A DNA stretch of 64,000 nucleotides from Mucilaginibacter sp. KACC 22773 (GTDB taxonomy: Bacteria > Bacteroidota > Bacteroidia > Sphingobacteriales > Sphingobacteriaceae), in assembly GCF_028736215.1 (NCBI RefSeq), contig NZ_CP117883.1, positions 4,340,001 to 4,404,000 on the forward strand, in the 5' to 3' direction. A model generated the notes under the pieces. It searched no databases. It was not told the origin of the DNA and worked only from the letters and a program-made list of their open reading frames with translations. Every line of letters starts with the position of its first letter. The first letter of the stretch is position 1. Below, piece by piece: positions 17,209 to 26,849 of this stretch. Position numbers and translations under genes: made by a program.

Positions 17209-17499
17209 CTAAATAACCGCCACTTTAATAGGTTTCACATCTACAGATTCCCAAACGCTTTGGGTAACATAGGGCTCGGCCAGTTTCCAGGCATTTAATT
17301 CTTCTTCCGATTCAAATTGCAGCATCATTACCGAACCTATCATATTACCTTCTTCGTTTAAAAAGGCCGCGGCAGCAATAAAATTGCCATTGGCTTTAAG
17401 CGCCTTAACCCCATCAAGATGATGCGCACGTGTATTCATACGGCGTTCAAGGGCACCTTCGTCGGTATAATCGTAGCCGGTAACCAGGTATTGTTTCAT
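17209..17499 (-). CDS. YciI family protein
   Basis: 96 aa, the size of YciI-like proteins (dimeric alpha-beta barrel). The family shape is clear: N-terminal strand KQYLVTGYDYTD, the RMNTRAHHLDGVKALKANG helix containing the conserved His, IAAAAFLNEEGNMIGSVMML, and ELNAWKLAEPYVTQSVWESVDVKPIKVA, the typical closing 'DPY..agl.....v.p...' segment. The family is related to muconolactone isomerase-like proteins; the reaction here is unknown. The gene lies alone on its strand, next to the divergent galK. Confidence 0.82.
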   Translation of the reverse strand: MKQYLVTGYDYTDEGALERRMNTRAHHLDGVKALKANGNFIAAAAFLNEEGNMIGSVMMLQFESEEELNAWKLAEPYVTQSVWESVDVKPIKVAVI

Positions 17500-17702
17500 A
17501 GTTTAAAATTTGATTGTCGTAATTTAACTTATAGGGTTAATTTATGTTTTTGATAGATGTAAAGCTATAAAATTAAAAATCCAGGCGAAACTTCTATTTT
17601 CTTACCTAAAATTTGATGTTTTTTGAAATTAATTTAATTTTATAAATGTAAACTTGACAATTTTTACAATATTTGTTTTCCAATTGTAATATAAACCGAA
17701 TA

Positions 17703-18869
17703 ATGAAGAATAATCTGCACCAGGAATTTATCAACATCTTTAATAAAGAAGCCGACAACGCCTACTTCTCACCAGGACGCGTAAACCTTATCGGCGAACA
17801 TATCGATTATAACGGGGGGCTGGTTATGCCCTGCGCCATCACTTTTGGCACTTACCTGTTAACATCGCCTAATGAGGATGGTGTTTTCCGTTTCAGGAGC
17901 TTAAATTTCAATGAGCAGCAAGATACCCCCTTACAGGCGTCATATAAAAAAGTTGGCGAAACCTGGTTTAATTTCCCAATTGGTGTAATCAACAGCTTTA
18001 TACAGGAAGGCCATGATTTGAAAGGACTTGACATGCTTTTTTACGGCGATATCCCCATCGGTTCGGGCCTGTCGTCGTCGGCCTCTATCGAGGTGGTTAC
18101 CTCTTTTGCGTTGAATGATATTTTTAACAGCGGTTACAGCAAACTTGATTTGGTTAAGCTATCTAAGTCGGTGGAGAATAACTTTATTGGTGTAAACTGC
18201 GGCATTATGGACCAGTTTGCTGTTGCCTTTGGCGAAAAAAACAAAGCCCTGATGCTAAACTGCGACACACTTGATTACGAAGCAGTTGACAGCAACCTGG
18301 GCGAATATGTGCTGGCCATTATCAATACCAACAAGCCCCGCAAACTGGCCGAATCAAAATACAATGAACGTGTAGAAGAATGCCAAACCGCTTTGAAAGC
18401 ATTACAGCAGGAATTGGATATCAATTACTTATGCGATATTGATGCCGAAACCTTCGGCAAATACCAGCACCTGATTACCAATCCTACAGTACTTAAACGC
18501 GCCAAACACGTTATTGAAGAGAACGACCGGGTAAAACTCGCTGCCAAAGCATTGGCCGGCAATAACCTTGATGAATTTGGCAGGCTGATGTACGCTTCGC
18601 ATGATTCATTGCGCGATTTATACGAGGTAAGCGGCATTGAACTTGATACCGTTGCCGAATACAGTAAAACCAACCCCAACGTAGCCGGTGCCCGCATGAC
18701 AGGGGCAGGTTTTGGCGGCTGCGCCATAGCTTTGGTAAAAGGCGATGCCTTTGAAGACTATAGCAAAGGCGTTACCGAATACTATACCAGCAAAATAGGT
18801 TACGCACCCTCGGTATATAGCTCATTAATAGGTAATGGCGTTGGCTTGTTAAACGAAGTAGCTATTTAA
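17703..18869 (+). CDS. galK: Galactokinase
   Basis: GHMP-family kinase of 388 aa that phosphorylates galactose to galactose 1-phosphate (Leloir pathway). Motifs are SPGRVNLIGEHIDYNGG (23-39, the galactokinase signature), the ATP loop GSGLSSSAS near 125, and MTGAGFGGCAIAL near the C-terminus. An upstream ATG at 17673 would add ten residues; I prefer 17703 because MKNNLHQEF is the usual start and the 203-bp AT-rich gap before it must hold the promoter. No other Leloir genes are adjacent in this window. Confidence 0.93.
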   Translation: MKNNLHQEFINIFNKEADNAYFSPGRVNLIGEHIDYNGGLVMPCAITFGTYLLTSPNEDGVFRFRSLNFNEQQDTPLQASYKKVGETWFNFPIGVINSFIQEGHDLKGLDMLFYGDIPIGSGLSSSASIEVVTSFALNDIFNSGYSKLDLVKLSKSVENNFIGVNCGIMDQFAVAFGEKNKALMLNCDTLDYEAVDSNLGEYVLAIINTNKPRKLAESKYNERVEECQTALKALQQELDINYLCDIDAETFGKYQHLITNPTVLKRAKHVIEENDRVKLAAKALAGNNLDEFGRLMYASHDSLRDLYEVSGIELDTVAEYSKTNPNVAGARMTGAGFGGCAIALVKGDAFEDYSKGVTEYYTSKIGYAPSVYSSLIGNGVGLLNEVAI

Positions 18870-18888
18870 TTCCCTTTTTATACTTTTG

Positions 18889-18916
18889 TCCATGGTCTAT
18901 GGACCATAGACTATGG
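18889..18916. repeat. Heptad array forming a near-palindrome before the SpoU gene
   Basis: Four heptads, gtccatg, gtctatg, gaccata and gactatg, together make a 27-bp near-palindrome (24 of 27 positions symmetric). It lies between galK and the SpoU methylase, 12 bp before the latter's start codon. Confidence 0.8.
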
Positions 18917-18928
18917 ACAAATAAAAAA

Positions 18929-19465
18929 ATGCGTAAACTAAAGTTAGATGAGCTGAACCGGGCATCGGTTGATGAGTTTAAGGAACAGGCTAAGTTACCG
19001 GTTGCCGTAGTATTGGATAATGTGCGTAGCATGCACAATATCGGTTCCATTTTTCGTACTTCAGATGGTTTTGCGGTTGAGCAAATTTGCCTTTGCGGAA
19101 TCACCGCCCAGCCGCCACACCGCGAAATTGAAAAAACCGCACTCGGCGCCACCCTGTCTGTAAACTGGACCTATTACGAAACACCGTTACAGGCTGTTGA
19201 ACAATTGCGCGGCGAGGGCTACCAGATTATTGCCGTTGAGCAAGCTGAAAACAGCACCATGCTCAATGAATTCGTTCCCGATCCTGCCCAAAAGTACGCC
19301 CTCATATTTGGCAACGAGGTAAACGGCGTAAGCGACGAGGTTATGCAATCCATAGACGCCTGTATCGAAATTCCCCAGTTTGGCACCAAACACTCTTTTA
19401 ATATTGTAGTATCCGCCGGCATTGTACTGTGGGACTTTTTTGCCAAGCTGGCTATTGGCTCATAG
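18929..19465 (+). CDS. SpoU/TrmH family RNA 2'-O-methyltransferase
   Basis: 178 aa SPOUT-fold methyltransferase acting on tRNA or rRNA ribose. All three SpoU motifs are present: LDNVRSMHNIGSIFRTSDGF (motif 1), LIFGNEVNGVSDEV (motif 2) and IPQFGTKHSFNIVVSAGIV (motif 3, forming the knot). The start is MRKLKLDELNRASV at 18929; the longer ORF from 18899 begins inside a heptad repeat. It lacks the N-terminal extension of 23S-specific RlmB enzymes and resembles small TrmH/TrmL-like members, so its target is not certain. Confidence 0.88.
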   Translation: MRKLKLDELNRASVDEFKEQAKLPVAVVLDNVRSMHNIGSIFRTSDGFAVEQICLCGITAQPPHREIEKTALGATLSVNWTYYETPLQAVEQLRGEGYQIIAVEQAENSTMLNEFVPDPAQKYALIFGNEVNGVSDEVMQSIDACIEIPQFGTKHSFNIVVSAGIVLWDFFAKLAIGS

Positions 19466-19560
19466 ATCATGGTTCATAGTTGATGGTTCATGGTTTTCTT
19501 TTAAGTTTGTAACAATAGTTCTTTTATCTTGATACTTGATACTAACTACTTGATACCAAA
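19461..19560. repeat. Two different heptad arrays in one intergenic gap
   Basis: catagat, catggtt, catagtt, gatggtt, catggtt (19461-19495) overlaps the SpoU stop codon. atcttga, tacttga, tactaac, tacttga, taccaaa (19526-19560) ends one base before the next start codon. The two arrays have unrelated core sequences but the same period, and both touch coding sequence ends. Confidence 0.85.
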
Positions 19561-19561
19561 A

Positions 19562-20221
19562 ATGAGCGCCTTAACAAAAAAACTCCAGATAAAACCCAAT
19601 TCACGCTGGTTGTTGCATAACGCACCTGCTAATTTTCTGGATAGCTTATTGCCGCTACCCGATGATGCCGAAATTGTTTTTAATACCGTCGGCAGTTTTA
19701 ACGGGATACTTTTATTTATCATCAACAGCCAGGAATTGGCATCAGAGCTGAAAGTAATTATCCCGGTATTAAATGACGATGCTGTTTTCTGGATCATCTA
19801 CCCAAAAAAAACTTCTAAAATTGCCACCGATCTGGAGATGATGAGCAGCTGGACCGAACCTGCCGTTTATGGTCTGCGCCCGGTTGCATCTGCCGCCGTA
19901 AATGAAACCTGGACTGCGTTACGTTTCCGCCCCCACGATAAGGTAAAAGTATCCGAAGGGCGAAACGATGGCATCCGTAATAATGAGCATAACGCTTATG
20001 TTGACGTTGACAACAAAGTTATTACCCTTCCGCACTATATAAAAACCACCCTTGAACAACAACCCGCGGCTATGGCCTGGTACCAACAGCTATCGTACAG
20101 CAATAAAAAAGAGTACGTGCTTTGGATACTGACCGCCAAACAGGAAAAAACCAGGAACGAACGTTTATTAAAAATGATGGACATGTTGGCAAATAAAAAG
20201 AAAAACCCGGCGGATAAATAG
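19562..20221 (+). CDS. YdeI/OmpD-associated-like protein
   Basis: 219 aa. The C-terminal 60 residues (YQQLSYSNKKEYVLWILTAKQ...RNERLLKMMDML) match the C-terminal signature of the YdeI/OmdA family, known in Salmonella for association with OmpD and resistance to cationic peptides. The N-terminal ~110 residues (SRWLLHNAPANFLDSLLPLP, IVFNTVGSFNGILLFI, FWIIYPKKTSK) resemble DUF3052-like domains that often precede it. I start at MSALTKKLQ; the longer ORF from 19529 begins inside a repeat array. No signal peptide. The cellular role in this phylum is unknown. Confidence 0.7.
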   Translation: MSALTKKLQIKPNSRWLLHNAPANFLDSLLPLPDDAEIVFNTVGSFNGILLFIINSQELASELKVIIPVLNDDAVFWIIYPKKTSKIATDLEMMSSWTEPAVYGLRPVASAAVNETWTALRFRPHDKVKVSEGRNDGIRNNEHNAYVDVDNKVITLPHYIKTTLEQQPAAMAWYQQLSYSNKKEYVLWILTAKQEKTRNERLLKMMDMLANKKKNPADK

Positions 20222-20292
20222 GTCTTTTGTTTAATTCGATTTTCCGGGCGTCACTAACTTTTATGTTGACATTTTTTGAATGTACCAACCTA

Positions 20293-20319
20293 CTGCCCGA
20301 GCTTCCTATGAACGGGCAG
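20293..20319. terminator. Possible hairpin between convergent genes
   Basis: ctgcccg and cgggcag flank a 13-nt loop in the 129-bp gap between the YdeI-like gene and the beta-helix enzyme. There is no strong T run on either side, so a terminator role is weakly supported. Confidence 0.35.
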
Positions 20320-20350
20320 CAGAATGTCTGATAATATCGGCTTAATTTAA

Positions 20351-21844
20351 CTATTTGTCCTTAGTCGCAATAAAGCGAATGCCATCGGTATGTTCCCCGA
20401 TAAGGATATTCGCCATATCCCCTGTTTTATAATAACCTGGCTTCCCTGGCATATCATCTGCTATGCTTACCCCGTTGATCTTTAAATTTTCAAATACAAC
20501 ATTTTTTATCCGGCGTTCATTATCGTAGCCCGCGATGACCGAAATATTGGAGTGATGTCCATTGAAATCAACATTTTTAAAATATACATTTTGTATTCCT
20601 CTGCCCGGCGAAGTATTGTAATAGTGATTAAACATTACCCTGATATTAACAAGTTGCCCTTCTCTGAAATCTTCGACCCTTATATTTTCGAATCGCAATT
20701 GGTTTAACAGGTTACTGTCTCCGGCATTCAGCGCAATACAACCCTGGTAATCTATCTGGTGCTCGTGCTGTTCCAGGACGTCAATATTCTTAAAAGTCAT
20801 ATTTTCAAGTGTGTCCGGCTTGTCGGTATCGCCATGAGTGCCAATCAGTATGGGGTGGGCAACATCTGCCCAAAGTGTAGCATTGGAAACTGAGATATTT
20901 TTGGTATTGCCATAATAATTCCACCTATGACCGTAAATAGCTATGCAATCGTCTGAGTTTCTCATAAAAATATCGCTGATGGCAACGTCCGAGCTGCAAA
21001 AAACATCAATACCATCGGCATTGCCTTCAAAGCTGATTGACTTAAAATTACTGATCTTCACACCTGCCGACTGGCCGATAAGTATACTATACTTATGTGG
21101 CAAAACGATGATGCCATCCACTTCAACGTTTTTTGAAAACGCTACAGTCAACTGGTCGTTACGGGAGCCCTGTACGGCCGAAGGCTCGGCTTTGCCGGCA
21201 TTTTGCTTCTGAAACACGGGCAGCTGAGTTAAAATTCCACGTCCCAAAATACGAACGTTCTCGGCTTTACTGATAAGTATTTGCCCCTGTACAATAGCAC
21301 CGCCTGCCAGGTAGATGGTTTGGTTTGACCGCGCCTTAAGAACACCTACCTGGTGTATCCCAGGGCCAAAATAGGTTATATTGGTGTCGGCCGGTGACGG
21401 ATGGAAAGTTTCAACCGGGTTTGCGAATAACTGGAGGTTATGAAGTATATCCCCATTTATTTCAACTGAAAGATTACGGGGCTTATCCAGAAAAAAGGAG
21501 AGTGTGTTAAATTGTATCCTGGGGACTATACCAAAGCCCAATGGTCTCACCCTGGCTTGTTCAACGGCACCTTTATTGTAAGTAACAGCAACCTCTACAG
21601 TACCCGAAAAATCAAAATATGCAAAAGAGGTAGCTTGATGTTCACTTTTGGTGTTAACTATATTGGTAACTGTAGCCTTATATGTAGGCAGTGTTTTCCA
21701 TTCACCTCCCTTTTGCCTTACTTTTACTATAAAATCGGTAGTTAAGGCAGCGCCAACAGGAGCTTTGTAAGTAATAAGTTGGGCATTTACACGGCTTACA
21801 ATACAAAGCAACAATAAAAACAGTTTAATAATTCTTTTTTTCAT
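20351..21844 (-). CDS. Secreted GH28-like right-handed beta-helix glycosidase
   Basis: 497 aa with a Sec signal peptide (FLLLLCIVSRVNAQ). An N-terminal beta domain (about 25-130) precedes a pectin-lyase-like beta-helix. Residues near 270-340 carry the glycoside hydrolase 28/49-type acidic cluster: NADGIDVF, then MRNSDDCIAIYG, then ILIGTHGD. In GH28 the matching motifs are NTDGxD, DD and GHG, so a polygalacturonase or dextranase-like hydrolase is likely. The third motif reads THGD rather than GHGxS, which makes exact specificity uncertain. No SusC/SusD pair lies next to it. Confidence 0.7.
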   Translation of the reverse strand: MKKRIIKLFLLLLCIVSRVNAQLITYKAPVGAALTTDFIVKVRQKGGEWKTLPTYKATVTNIVNTKSEHQATSFAYFDFSGTVEVAVTYNKGAVEQARVRPLGFGIVPRIQFNTLSFFLDKPRNLSVEINGDILHNLQLFANPVETFHPSPADTNITYFGPGIHQVGVLKARSNQTIYLAGGAIVQGQILISKAENVRILGRGILTQLPVFQKQNAGKAEPSAVQGSRNDQLTVAFSKNVEVDGIIVLPHKYSILIGQSAGVKISNFKSISFEGNADGIDVFCSSDVAISDIFMRNSDDCIAIYGHRWNYYGNTKNISVSNATLWADVAHPILIGTHGDTDKPDTLENMTFKNIDVLEQHEHQIDYQGCIALNAGDSNLLNQLRFENIRVEDFREGQLVNIRVMFNHYYNTSPGRGIQNVYFKNVDFNGHHSNISVIAGYDNERRIKNVVFENLKINGVSIADDMPGKPGYYKTGDMANILIGEHTDGIRFIATKDK

Positions 21845-22277
21845 TAAATATAAAAGTTAAAACTTGCGGCGTGTACCTGACACCGGGGCAGCCCTCCATT
21901 ACGTCAATAATTATTGCCTTTGAAGAAGCCATAAAAGTCGCCCGAAAAAAACGGAGAGAAAGGCGGTTATGGGGTCAAATACAGGGGGTATATTTAATAA
22001 ATGTTTATCCCAAACGAAAAAAATGCTTTATCTGCATGCGTTTCGATATAAAATAGCCTGAATGACAATTATTAGCTTGAAAACGCCAATCTATTTGCCC
22101 CCGTTGCCAATTTGCCCTGTCCAGCTGGTTTTGCCGTAAATAATGATTATGATCATTAATTCACCTGATGCCAGTTGGCAAAATAGCACCTGCAAATGAT
22201 GACATTTGGTAAGAAAATATTAAGTCGAAAAGCTCGTAAACCGGCTAATCCCCGCAAGAGCGCAAAAACTGCACCCC
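21845..22277. other. 433-bp gap between divergent GH28-like and AI-2E-type genes
   Basis: This gap must hold both promoters. I see no recognisable ORF, hairpin or repeat. A 79-aa reading frame starting at 22196 overlaps the permease in another frame and looks like a shadow. Confidence 0.4.
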
Positions 22278-23348
22278 ATGGTAAAAGTAATGCCGGAATC
22301 CGTGAAACGGGCCATAGAGCTCATTGGTCTGTTTGTTTTAGGAACGATCGTTGTTGTTGGGAATACCATCATCATGCCCTTATTAATGGCTTTTTTTTTC
22401 AGTTTGGTACTTTTGCCTGTATTCCGGTTTTTTAAAAAAATAAGGGTACCTGAAGTGGTAGCTGTTTTTTTACCAATTTTATTATTAACCATCGTAGTGG
22501 TGTTAATCATTTGGCTGTTCTCAAGTCAACTGGGGGCCTTGTTGGATGATTTTCCGCAGATCCAACGTACCGTAGCCAAGCACCTGGATGACCTGAGTAT
22601 CTGGATAAGCCGTTCATTTGGCTATTCCCCGGCAGAGCAAGTTAAATTCATTAATGAGCAGAGCAAAAAACTATTCAGTTCGTTGGGCGGCGTATTGAGT
22701 GGTGCAGCCGGATCTTTATCGGGCATCATTATATTTATAGGCTTACTGCCTATTTATATCTACTTTATCATCCTGTACCGGAACCTTTTTTTAAAGTTCC
22801 TGCTGATGTGGTTTAAAAAAGATGAATACCAAAATGTAGAAGAGATTGTACGGCAGACCGAAAAAATGATTAAAAGCTACCTGGTGGGATTGTTGATACA
22901 GATTACCTACATCATTGTTCTTTTAGGGGGCACATTGTGGCTTTTCGGTATCCGCAACGCCTTACTCATTGGTATCATCTTCGCTTTTCTAAACCTGATA
23001 CCCTACCTTGGTGCATTAATTGGCAATATTTTGAGCGTACTCCTTACCCTGGCTTCATCAGAGAGCCTTTTGGATGTGCTGATCGTATTAGGAGCCATTA
23101 CAGCAGTACAATTTCTGGACAATAATATCCTTATGCCGCGTATTGTGGGTTCGCAGGTAAAAATCAACCCGCTTGTTTCTATCGTTGGTATTATCGTTGG
23201 CGGTGTTATGGCGGGCTTGTCGGGGATGTTCCTGGCAATGCCGGTGCTTTCTATTTTAAAAATCATGTTTGACCGTACTGAAAATTATAAGCAATGGGGT
23301 GTACTGCTGGGCGACGAACGGCCGGTAAAAAGCGAGCTGCAAATTTAG
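22278..23348 (+). CDS. AI-2E family (PerM/DUF20-like) permease
   Basis: 356 aa inner-membrane protein with about eight hydrophobic helices: an N-terminal pair (IELIGLFVLGTIVVVGNTII, LLMAFFFSLVLLPVFRFF), one near 70-90, an extended soluble segment around 95-150, then a C-terminal bundle ending in GVMAGLSGMFLAMPVLSILKI. That layout and the LNLIPYLGALIG motif define the AI-2E exporter-like family. Members export autoinducer-2 or other small solutes; some exchange ions. Its stop codon overlaps that of the convergent P-type ATPase by 4 bp. Confidence 0.85.
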   Translation: MVKVMPESVKRAIELIGLFVLGTIVVVGNTIIMPLLMAFFFSLVLLPVFRFFKKIRVPEVVAVFLPILLLTIVVVLIIWLFSSQLGALLDDFPQIQRTVAKHLDDLSIWISRSFGYSPAEQVKFINEQSKKLFSSLGGVLSGAAGSLSGIIIFIGLLPIYIYFIILYRNLFLKFLLMWFKKDEYQNVEEIVRQTEKMIKSYLVGLLIQITYIIVLLGGTLWLFGIRNALLIGIIFAFLNLIPYLGALIGNILSVLLTLASSESLLDVLIVLGAITAVQFLDNNILMPRIVGSQVKINPLVSIVGIIVGGVMAGLSGMFLAMPVLSILKIMFDRTENYKQWGVLLGDERPVKSELQI

Positions 23349-25996
23349 TGTACCATTTTTTGGATAGCTTTATGAACCTGAAAAATAGCTAACGGCAACA
23401 GGCTAACACATATAGCGGTCAGCCACACTTTAAAAGGAAGTACAGAAAGCCCTAAAACCAACCGCAGGCCAGGCACAGCATAAACCATCAGGATAAGGCC
23501 GCTGCAGAGCAAAATAGCAATCCATACCCATTTGTTCCTCGTGATCTCATTATTCAAAAAGCCGGAACCTTTCGATGACATGTTGAACACATGAAATAAC
23601 TGGGCGAAGGTAAGAGTAATAAACGCTACATTATTGCAGGTACTATCATCGCTGTGCAGCACTTTACTGGCATAAACAACCGCAAGGATAACCGTGGAGG
23701 CGACGACAGCTGCGTATAGCGCTATAACCCGCCATTTTTTGTTGGTGATGATATCTTTTTGGGGATCGCGCGGGGGCCGTAGCATTACGGTAGTATCGCC
23801 CGTACCCAAACCCAGTGCAAGTGCAGGGAAGATGTCGGTCACCATATTTAAGAAAAGGATCTGTAGCGGCAATAAGGTAGCTGCGGGAGTGATAACACCT
23901 AAAATAGTAACTATAAATATCTCGCTCAGGTTACAGGACACCAGGTATACCACAAACTTTTGTATGTTTTGAAATATCTCGCGGCCGTGTGCAACTGCCC
24001 GGGCTATGGAAGTGAACGAATCGTCTTTCAATATGATACTGGCTGTTTCTTTAGCCACCTGTGTTCCCCGCTGGCCCATGGCAATACTTACATCTGCTTT
24101 TTTTAACGCTGGCGCATCGTTTACACCATCACCTGTCATGGCAACTACAAATCCGGCCTGTTGGAAGACCTCCGCTATTTCCAATTTTTGCCTGGGGGAA
24201 GTGCGTGCAAAAACAGCAGTGCCCAATACCCGATGTCTCCATGCTTTAGTCAGGAAAGCATTTTCAGGCAGTTCTTTTCCGGTGATTACGTCTTTGCTGT
24301 TACCATCAATCAAACCTACCTTACGGGCAATGTTTAATGCGGTTTGCGGATGATCACCTGTAATCATCACCACTTTAATTCCTGCATTTCTACAAGCCAG
24401 GATTGCTCCTTTGATGTCTATCCGGGGCGGGTCAATAAAACCAGCCATACCAATATAAATCAGATCATTCAAATAGTTATGCCTGGTAAGCGCATCGTCC
24501 AGCCGGTAGGCAAATGCCAACACCCGCAGGCCGCTGGCAGCCATCTTCTCAGATTTTAAAAGTATGGCATTACGGGATTCGTTGTCAAGAGCCTTGAAGA
24601 ATGCCCCCGATTGTATTTGGCTGCATTTTTCTAACAGCCGTTCAACCGAACCTTTAGCCGCGGCAAAATATCCGGACGGCGTTTGGTGCAGGGTGCACAT
24701 CATCATAATTTCCGAGTTAAATGGCACCTCGCCAATCCGTACGTATTGCTTAATTAATTCGTCGGTATCTAACCCCGTAGCTATGGCTATCTGCATTAAT
24801 GCCACTTCCACGGGATCCCCTGTCGTTTCATCAGCGTTATTGCACAAAATCCCAGCTAATAAGAGTTTATCCAAGTTTTCGGCGCTCAACTTGATAGTGC
24901 CACCCGGAAATTTCAGGAGGTTATTTTCGATATGAACCTTAACACTTTCCTCCGGAAACGCAAACGTATCCACATGTATCTTGTTTTCTGTCAGGGTGCC
25001 GGTCTTGTCCGTCAGGATCACCCCGGTACTGCCCAGCGTTTCTACGGCGGATATTTTCTTTACAATGGCATTTCGCCTGGCCATCAGCAACATGCCGTAT
25101 GCCAAGGCAACAGTCGCTACAATTGGCAAGCCCTCAGGTATCGCAGCAACAGCCAGCGCAATGGAGGTTTCTATAATAGTCAGGAAAGCATTGCCTTGTA
25201 TAAACCCTGTTACCGCAAAAATAACGGTCATGGTCAGGGTAATCCAGATTAGTTTCCGGCTTAACTTGTTCAGCTTTTTATCCAGCGGGGTAATCGTTTC
25301 GGCCGAACTTTCAACCAAAGCGGTAATTACACCTAACTGTGTATTTGCGCCTATCCCAGTAATCACCATTTTCCCGTTTCCGTTCATTACAGAAGTGCCT
25401 TTAAAAACCATGTTTCGCTGGTCACCAATACTGCTATCTTCCTTTAGCCGTTCTGTTATTTTATCAGACGGAAGTGATTCACCGGTTAGCGGGGATTCAT
25501 CGCATTGTAGCCTGCTTACAGCAACCAGGCGTCCATCTGCAGGGACCATATCTCCAGCCTCAAGCAAAACCAGGTCGCCGGGCACCAGCTCATCAGCCGG
25601 AATCGGCCTGGCTTCGCCGTTGCGAATCACTTTGGCCCGTATCACTTCCATTTTTTTCAGGGCGTTCATTGAACTGCGTGCCTGCATTTCCATAAAAAAA
25701 CCAATCATGGCGTTAATGATGATAACCACCAGGATAGACATGGTTTCTAACCGGTCTTTAAAGTACAGCGAAACGGCTGCGCCAAAAACCAGAAGATAAA
25801 CAATGGGGCTCCTGAACTGGGCCAGCAATATCAACCATCGGCTTTTTAGTTTTTGCGTTTGGTAAGCATTGGGGCCATAGGCTTTACGGCGTTTCGTGGC
25901 CTCATGTTCAGAAATCCCTGTATTGCTATTTGTTTGAGCCAACCCGACCACCTCCGTTGCCGTTAAAGAAAAGGGATGATCTATTGGGTATTTCAT
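23345..25996 (-). CDS. Type II P-type cation-transporting ATPase (Ca2+ pump-like)
   Basis: 883 aa. The order is the standard one: N-terminal cation ATPase domain, actuator loop with DESPLTGES, ion site in M4 reading AIPEGLP, phosphorylation motif DKTGTLTEN near residue 335, nucleotide domain, hinge MTGDGVNDAPALKKAD, and M6 with NMVTDIFPALALG. PEGLP and the length point to calcium or related cation pumps (PMA1/PMR1-like type II), not heavy-metal P1B pumps. Its start overlaps the stop-side codon of nothing upstream but its first codon overlaps the stop of the universal stress gene by 4 bp (ATGA), which implies translational coupling within a stress operon. Confidence 0.9.
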   Translation of the reverse strand: MKYPIDHPFSLTATEVVGLAQTNSNTGISEHEATKRRKAYGPNAYQTQKLKSRWLILLAQFRSPIVYLLVFGAAVSLYFKDRLETMSILVVIIINAMIGFFMEMQARSSMNALKKMEVIRAKVIRNGEARPIPADELVPGDLVLLEAGDMVPADGRLVAVSRLQCDESPLTGESLPSDKITERLKEDSSIGDQRNMVFKGTSVMNGNGKMVITGIGANTQLGVITALVESSAETITPLDKKLNKLSRKLIWITLTMTVIFAVTGFIQGNAFLTIIETSIALAVAAIPEGLPIVATVALAYGMLLMARRNAIVKKISAVETLGSTGVILTDKTGTLTENKIHVDTFAFPEESVKVHIENNLLKFPGGTIKLSAENLDKLLLAGILCNNADETTGDPVEVALMQIAIATGLDTDELIKQYVRIGEVPFNSEIMMMCTLHQTPSGYFAAAKGSVERLLEKCSQIQSGAFFKALDNESRNAILLKSEKMAASGLRVLAFAYRLDDALTRHNYLNDLIYIGMAGFIDPPRIDIKGAILACRNAGIKVVMITGDHPQTALNIARKVGLIDGNSKDVITGKELPENAFLTKAWRHRVLGTAVFARTSPRQKLEIAEVFQQAGFVVAMTGDGVNDAPALKKADVSIAMGQRGTQVAKETASIILKDDSFTSIARAVAHGREIFQNIQKFVVYLVSCNLSEIFIVTILGVITPAATLLPLQILFLNMVTDIFPALALGLGTGDTTVMLRPPRDPQKDIITNKKWRVIALYAAVVASTVILAVVYASKVLHSDDSTCNNVAFITLTFAQLFHVFNMSSKGSGFLNNEITRNKWVWIAILLCSGLILMVYAVPGLRLVLGLSVLPFKVWLTAICVSLLPLAIFQVHKAIQKMVH

Positions 25997-26838
25997 TTAC
26001 TTTCTTCGCTTTTATTGAAAGTAAGTAAGGGGATTTTGCCGTAAAAAGAATATTCTTCAGCATTGGATGGAAAGAATAATTTCTCAAACATTGACCTTGA
26101 CTGATGGGTAAATAATACAAGGAGTGATGGTTTGCTGGCCTTGATGGCCTGGTCCATATCTTCCAGCAAAGCATGGTTGATGTCTCTTTTGGGGGTTAAC
26201 AAACTCACTGGATAGGAAGCTTTTTTTTGTAGCGTGGCTTCCGCAAGTTCCTTATCAAACGCAAATTCATAGGGGTATGAAATATGCATCATGGCTACGC
26301 TGGCCCCAAGGGGCTTCGCAAAATCAACTACCTTTTTCAATTCGTTTTCGTAATCGGTCATATCCGATGCATAAAGAATGTGTTTTAATTCTTTTAAATG
26401 ATAAGAACTTGGTATGCACAAAACAGGTACTGCAGAACTGCTAATCAGTTTGGCGGTATGTGTACCGAATATTTTAGTTAGCGTGCCTGCGCCGCGGGTA
26501 CTGATGCATACATAGTCACAACTATGCTTACTGGCATAATCCCTGATCCCATCCACCACATCAACGTTGGATACCAGGGCCAATTGGTAAGTGATTTCGG
26601 GCTCTTCTATCGCCTTATAAATTTCGACAATAAATGAGGATAGTTCTTCAATCGTTTTTTCTCTGAATTGCACAATATATTGATCAAAGGCTTCCGCTGT
26701 CCATTTGAAAGGTTTTAAAAGATGGTAAACATGCAGAATAACTAATTCAGCCTGGCGTTGTTTGGCCAGCTTAATAGCAAAGCGAATTGCCGCTTTTGAA
26801 TTAGCGGATTGGTCGGTAGTCACGAGTATCTTTTCCAT
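25993..26838 (-). CDS. Universal stress protein, two UspA domains (copy 1)
   Basis: 281 aa made of two UspA-type domains (about 1-140 and 147-275). The first begins MEKILVTTDQSANSKAAIRFA and contains CISTRGAGTLTKIFGTHTAKL, which matches the nucleotide-binding G-rich loop of ATP-binding Usp proteins. The second is degenerate in that loop. It is the third Usp gene of a minus-strand series and overlaps the ATPase start by 4 bp. Usp proteins help cells survive starvation, low oxygen or energy loss; the specific trigger here is unknown. Confidence 0.88.
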   Translation of the reverse strand: MEKILVTTDQSANSKAAIRFAIKLAKQRQAELVILHVYHLLKPFKWTAEAFDQYIVQFREKTIEELSSFIVEIYKAIEEPEITYQLALVSNVDVVDGIRDYASKHSCDYVCISTRGAGTLTKIFGTHTAKLISSSAVPVLCIPSSYHLKELKHILYASDMTDYENELKKVVDFAKPLGASVAMMHISYPYEFAFDKELAEATLQKKASYPVSLLTPKRDINHALLEDMDQAIKASKPSLLVLFTHQSRSMFEKLFFPSNAEEYSFYGKIPLLTFNKSEESK

Positions 26839-26849
26839 GAGTTTTGGGG

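Noticed and set aside
22196..22435. 79-codon basic ORF before the AI-2E-type permease
   Set aside because: Overlaps the permease start in another frame, and its second half is a frame-shifted read of coding sequence.
24981..25799. Long antisense ORF (272 codons) inside the P-type ATPase gene
   Set aside because: Ser/Ile/Thr-rich shadow of a strongly coding sense strand; no family features and the ATPase is intact.
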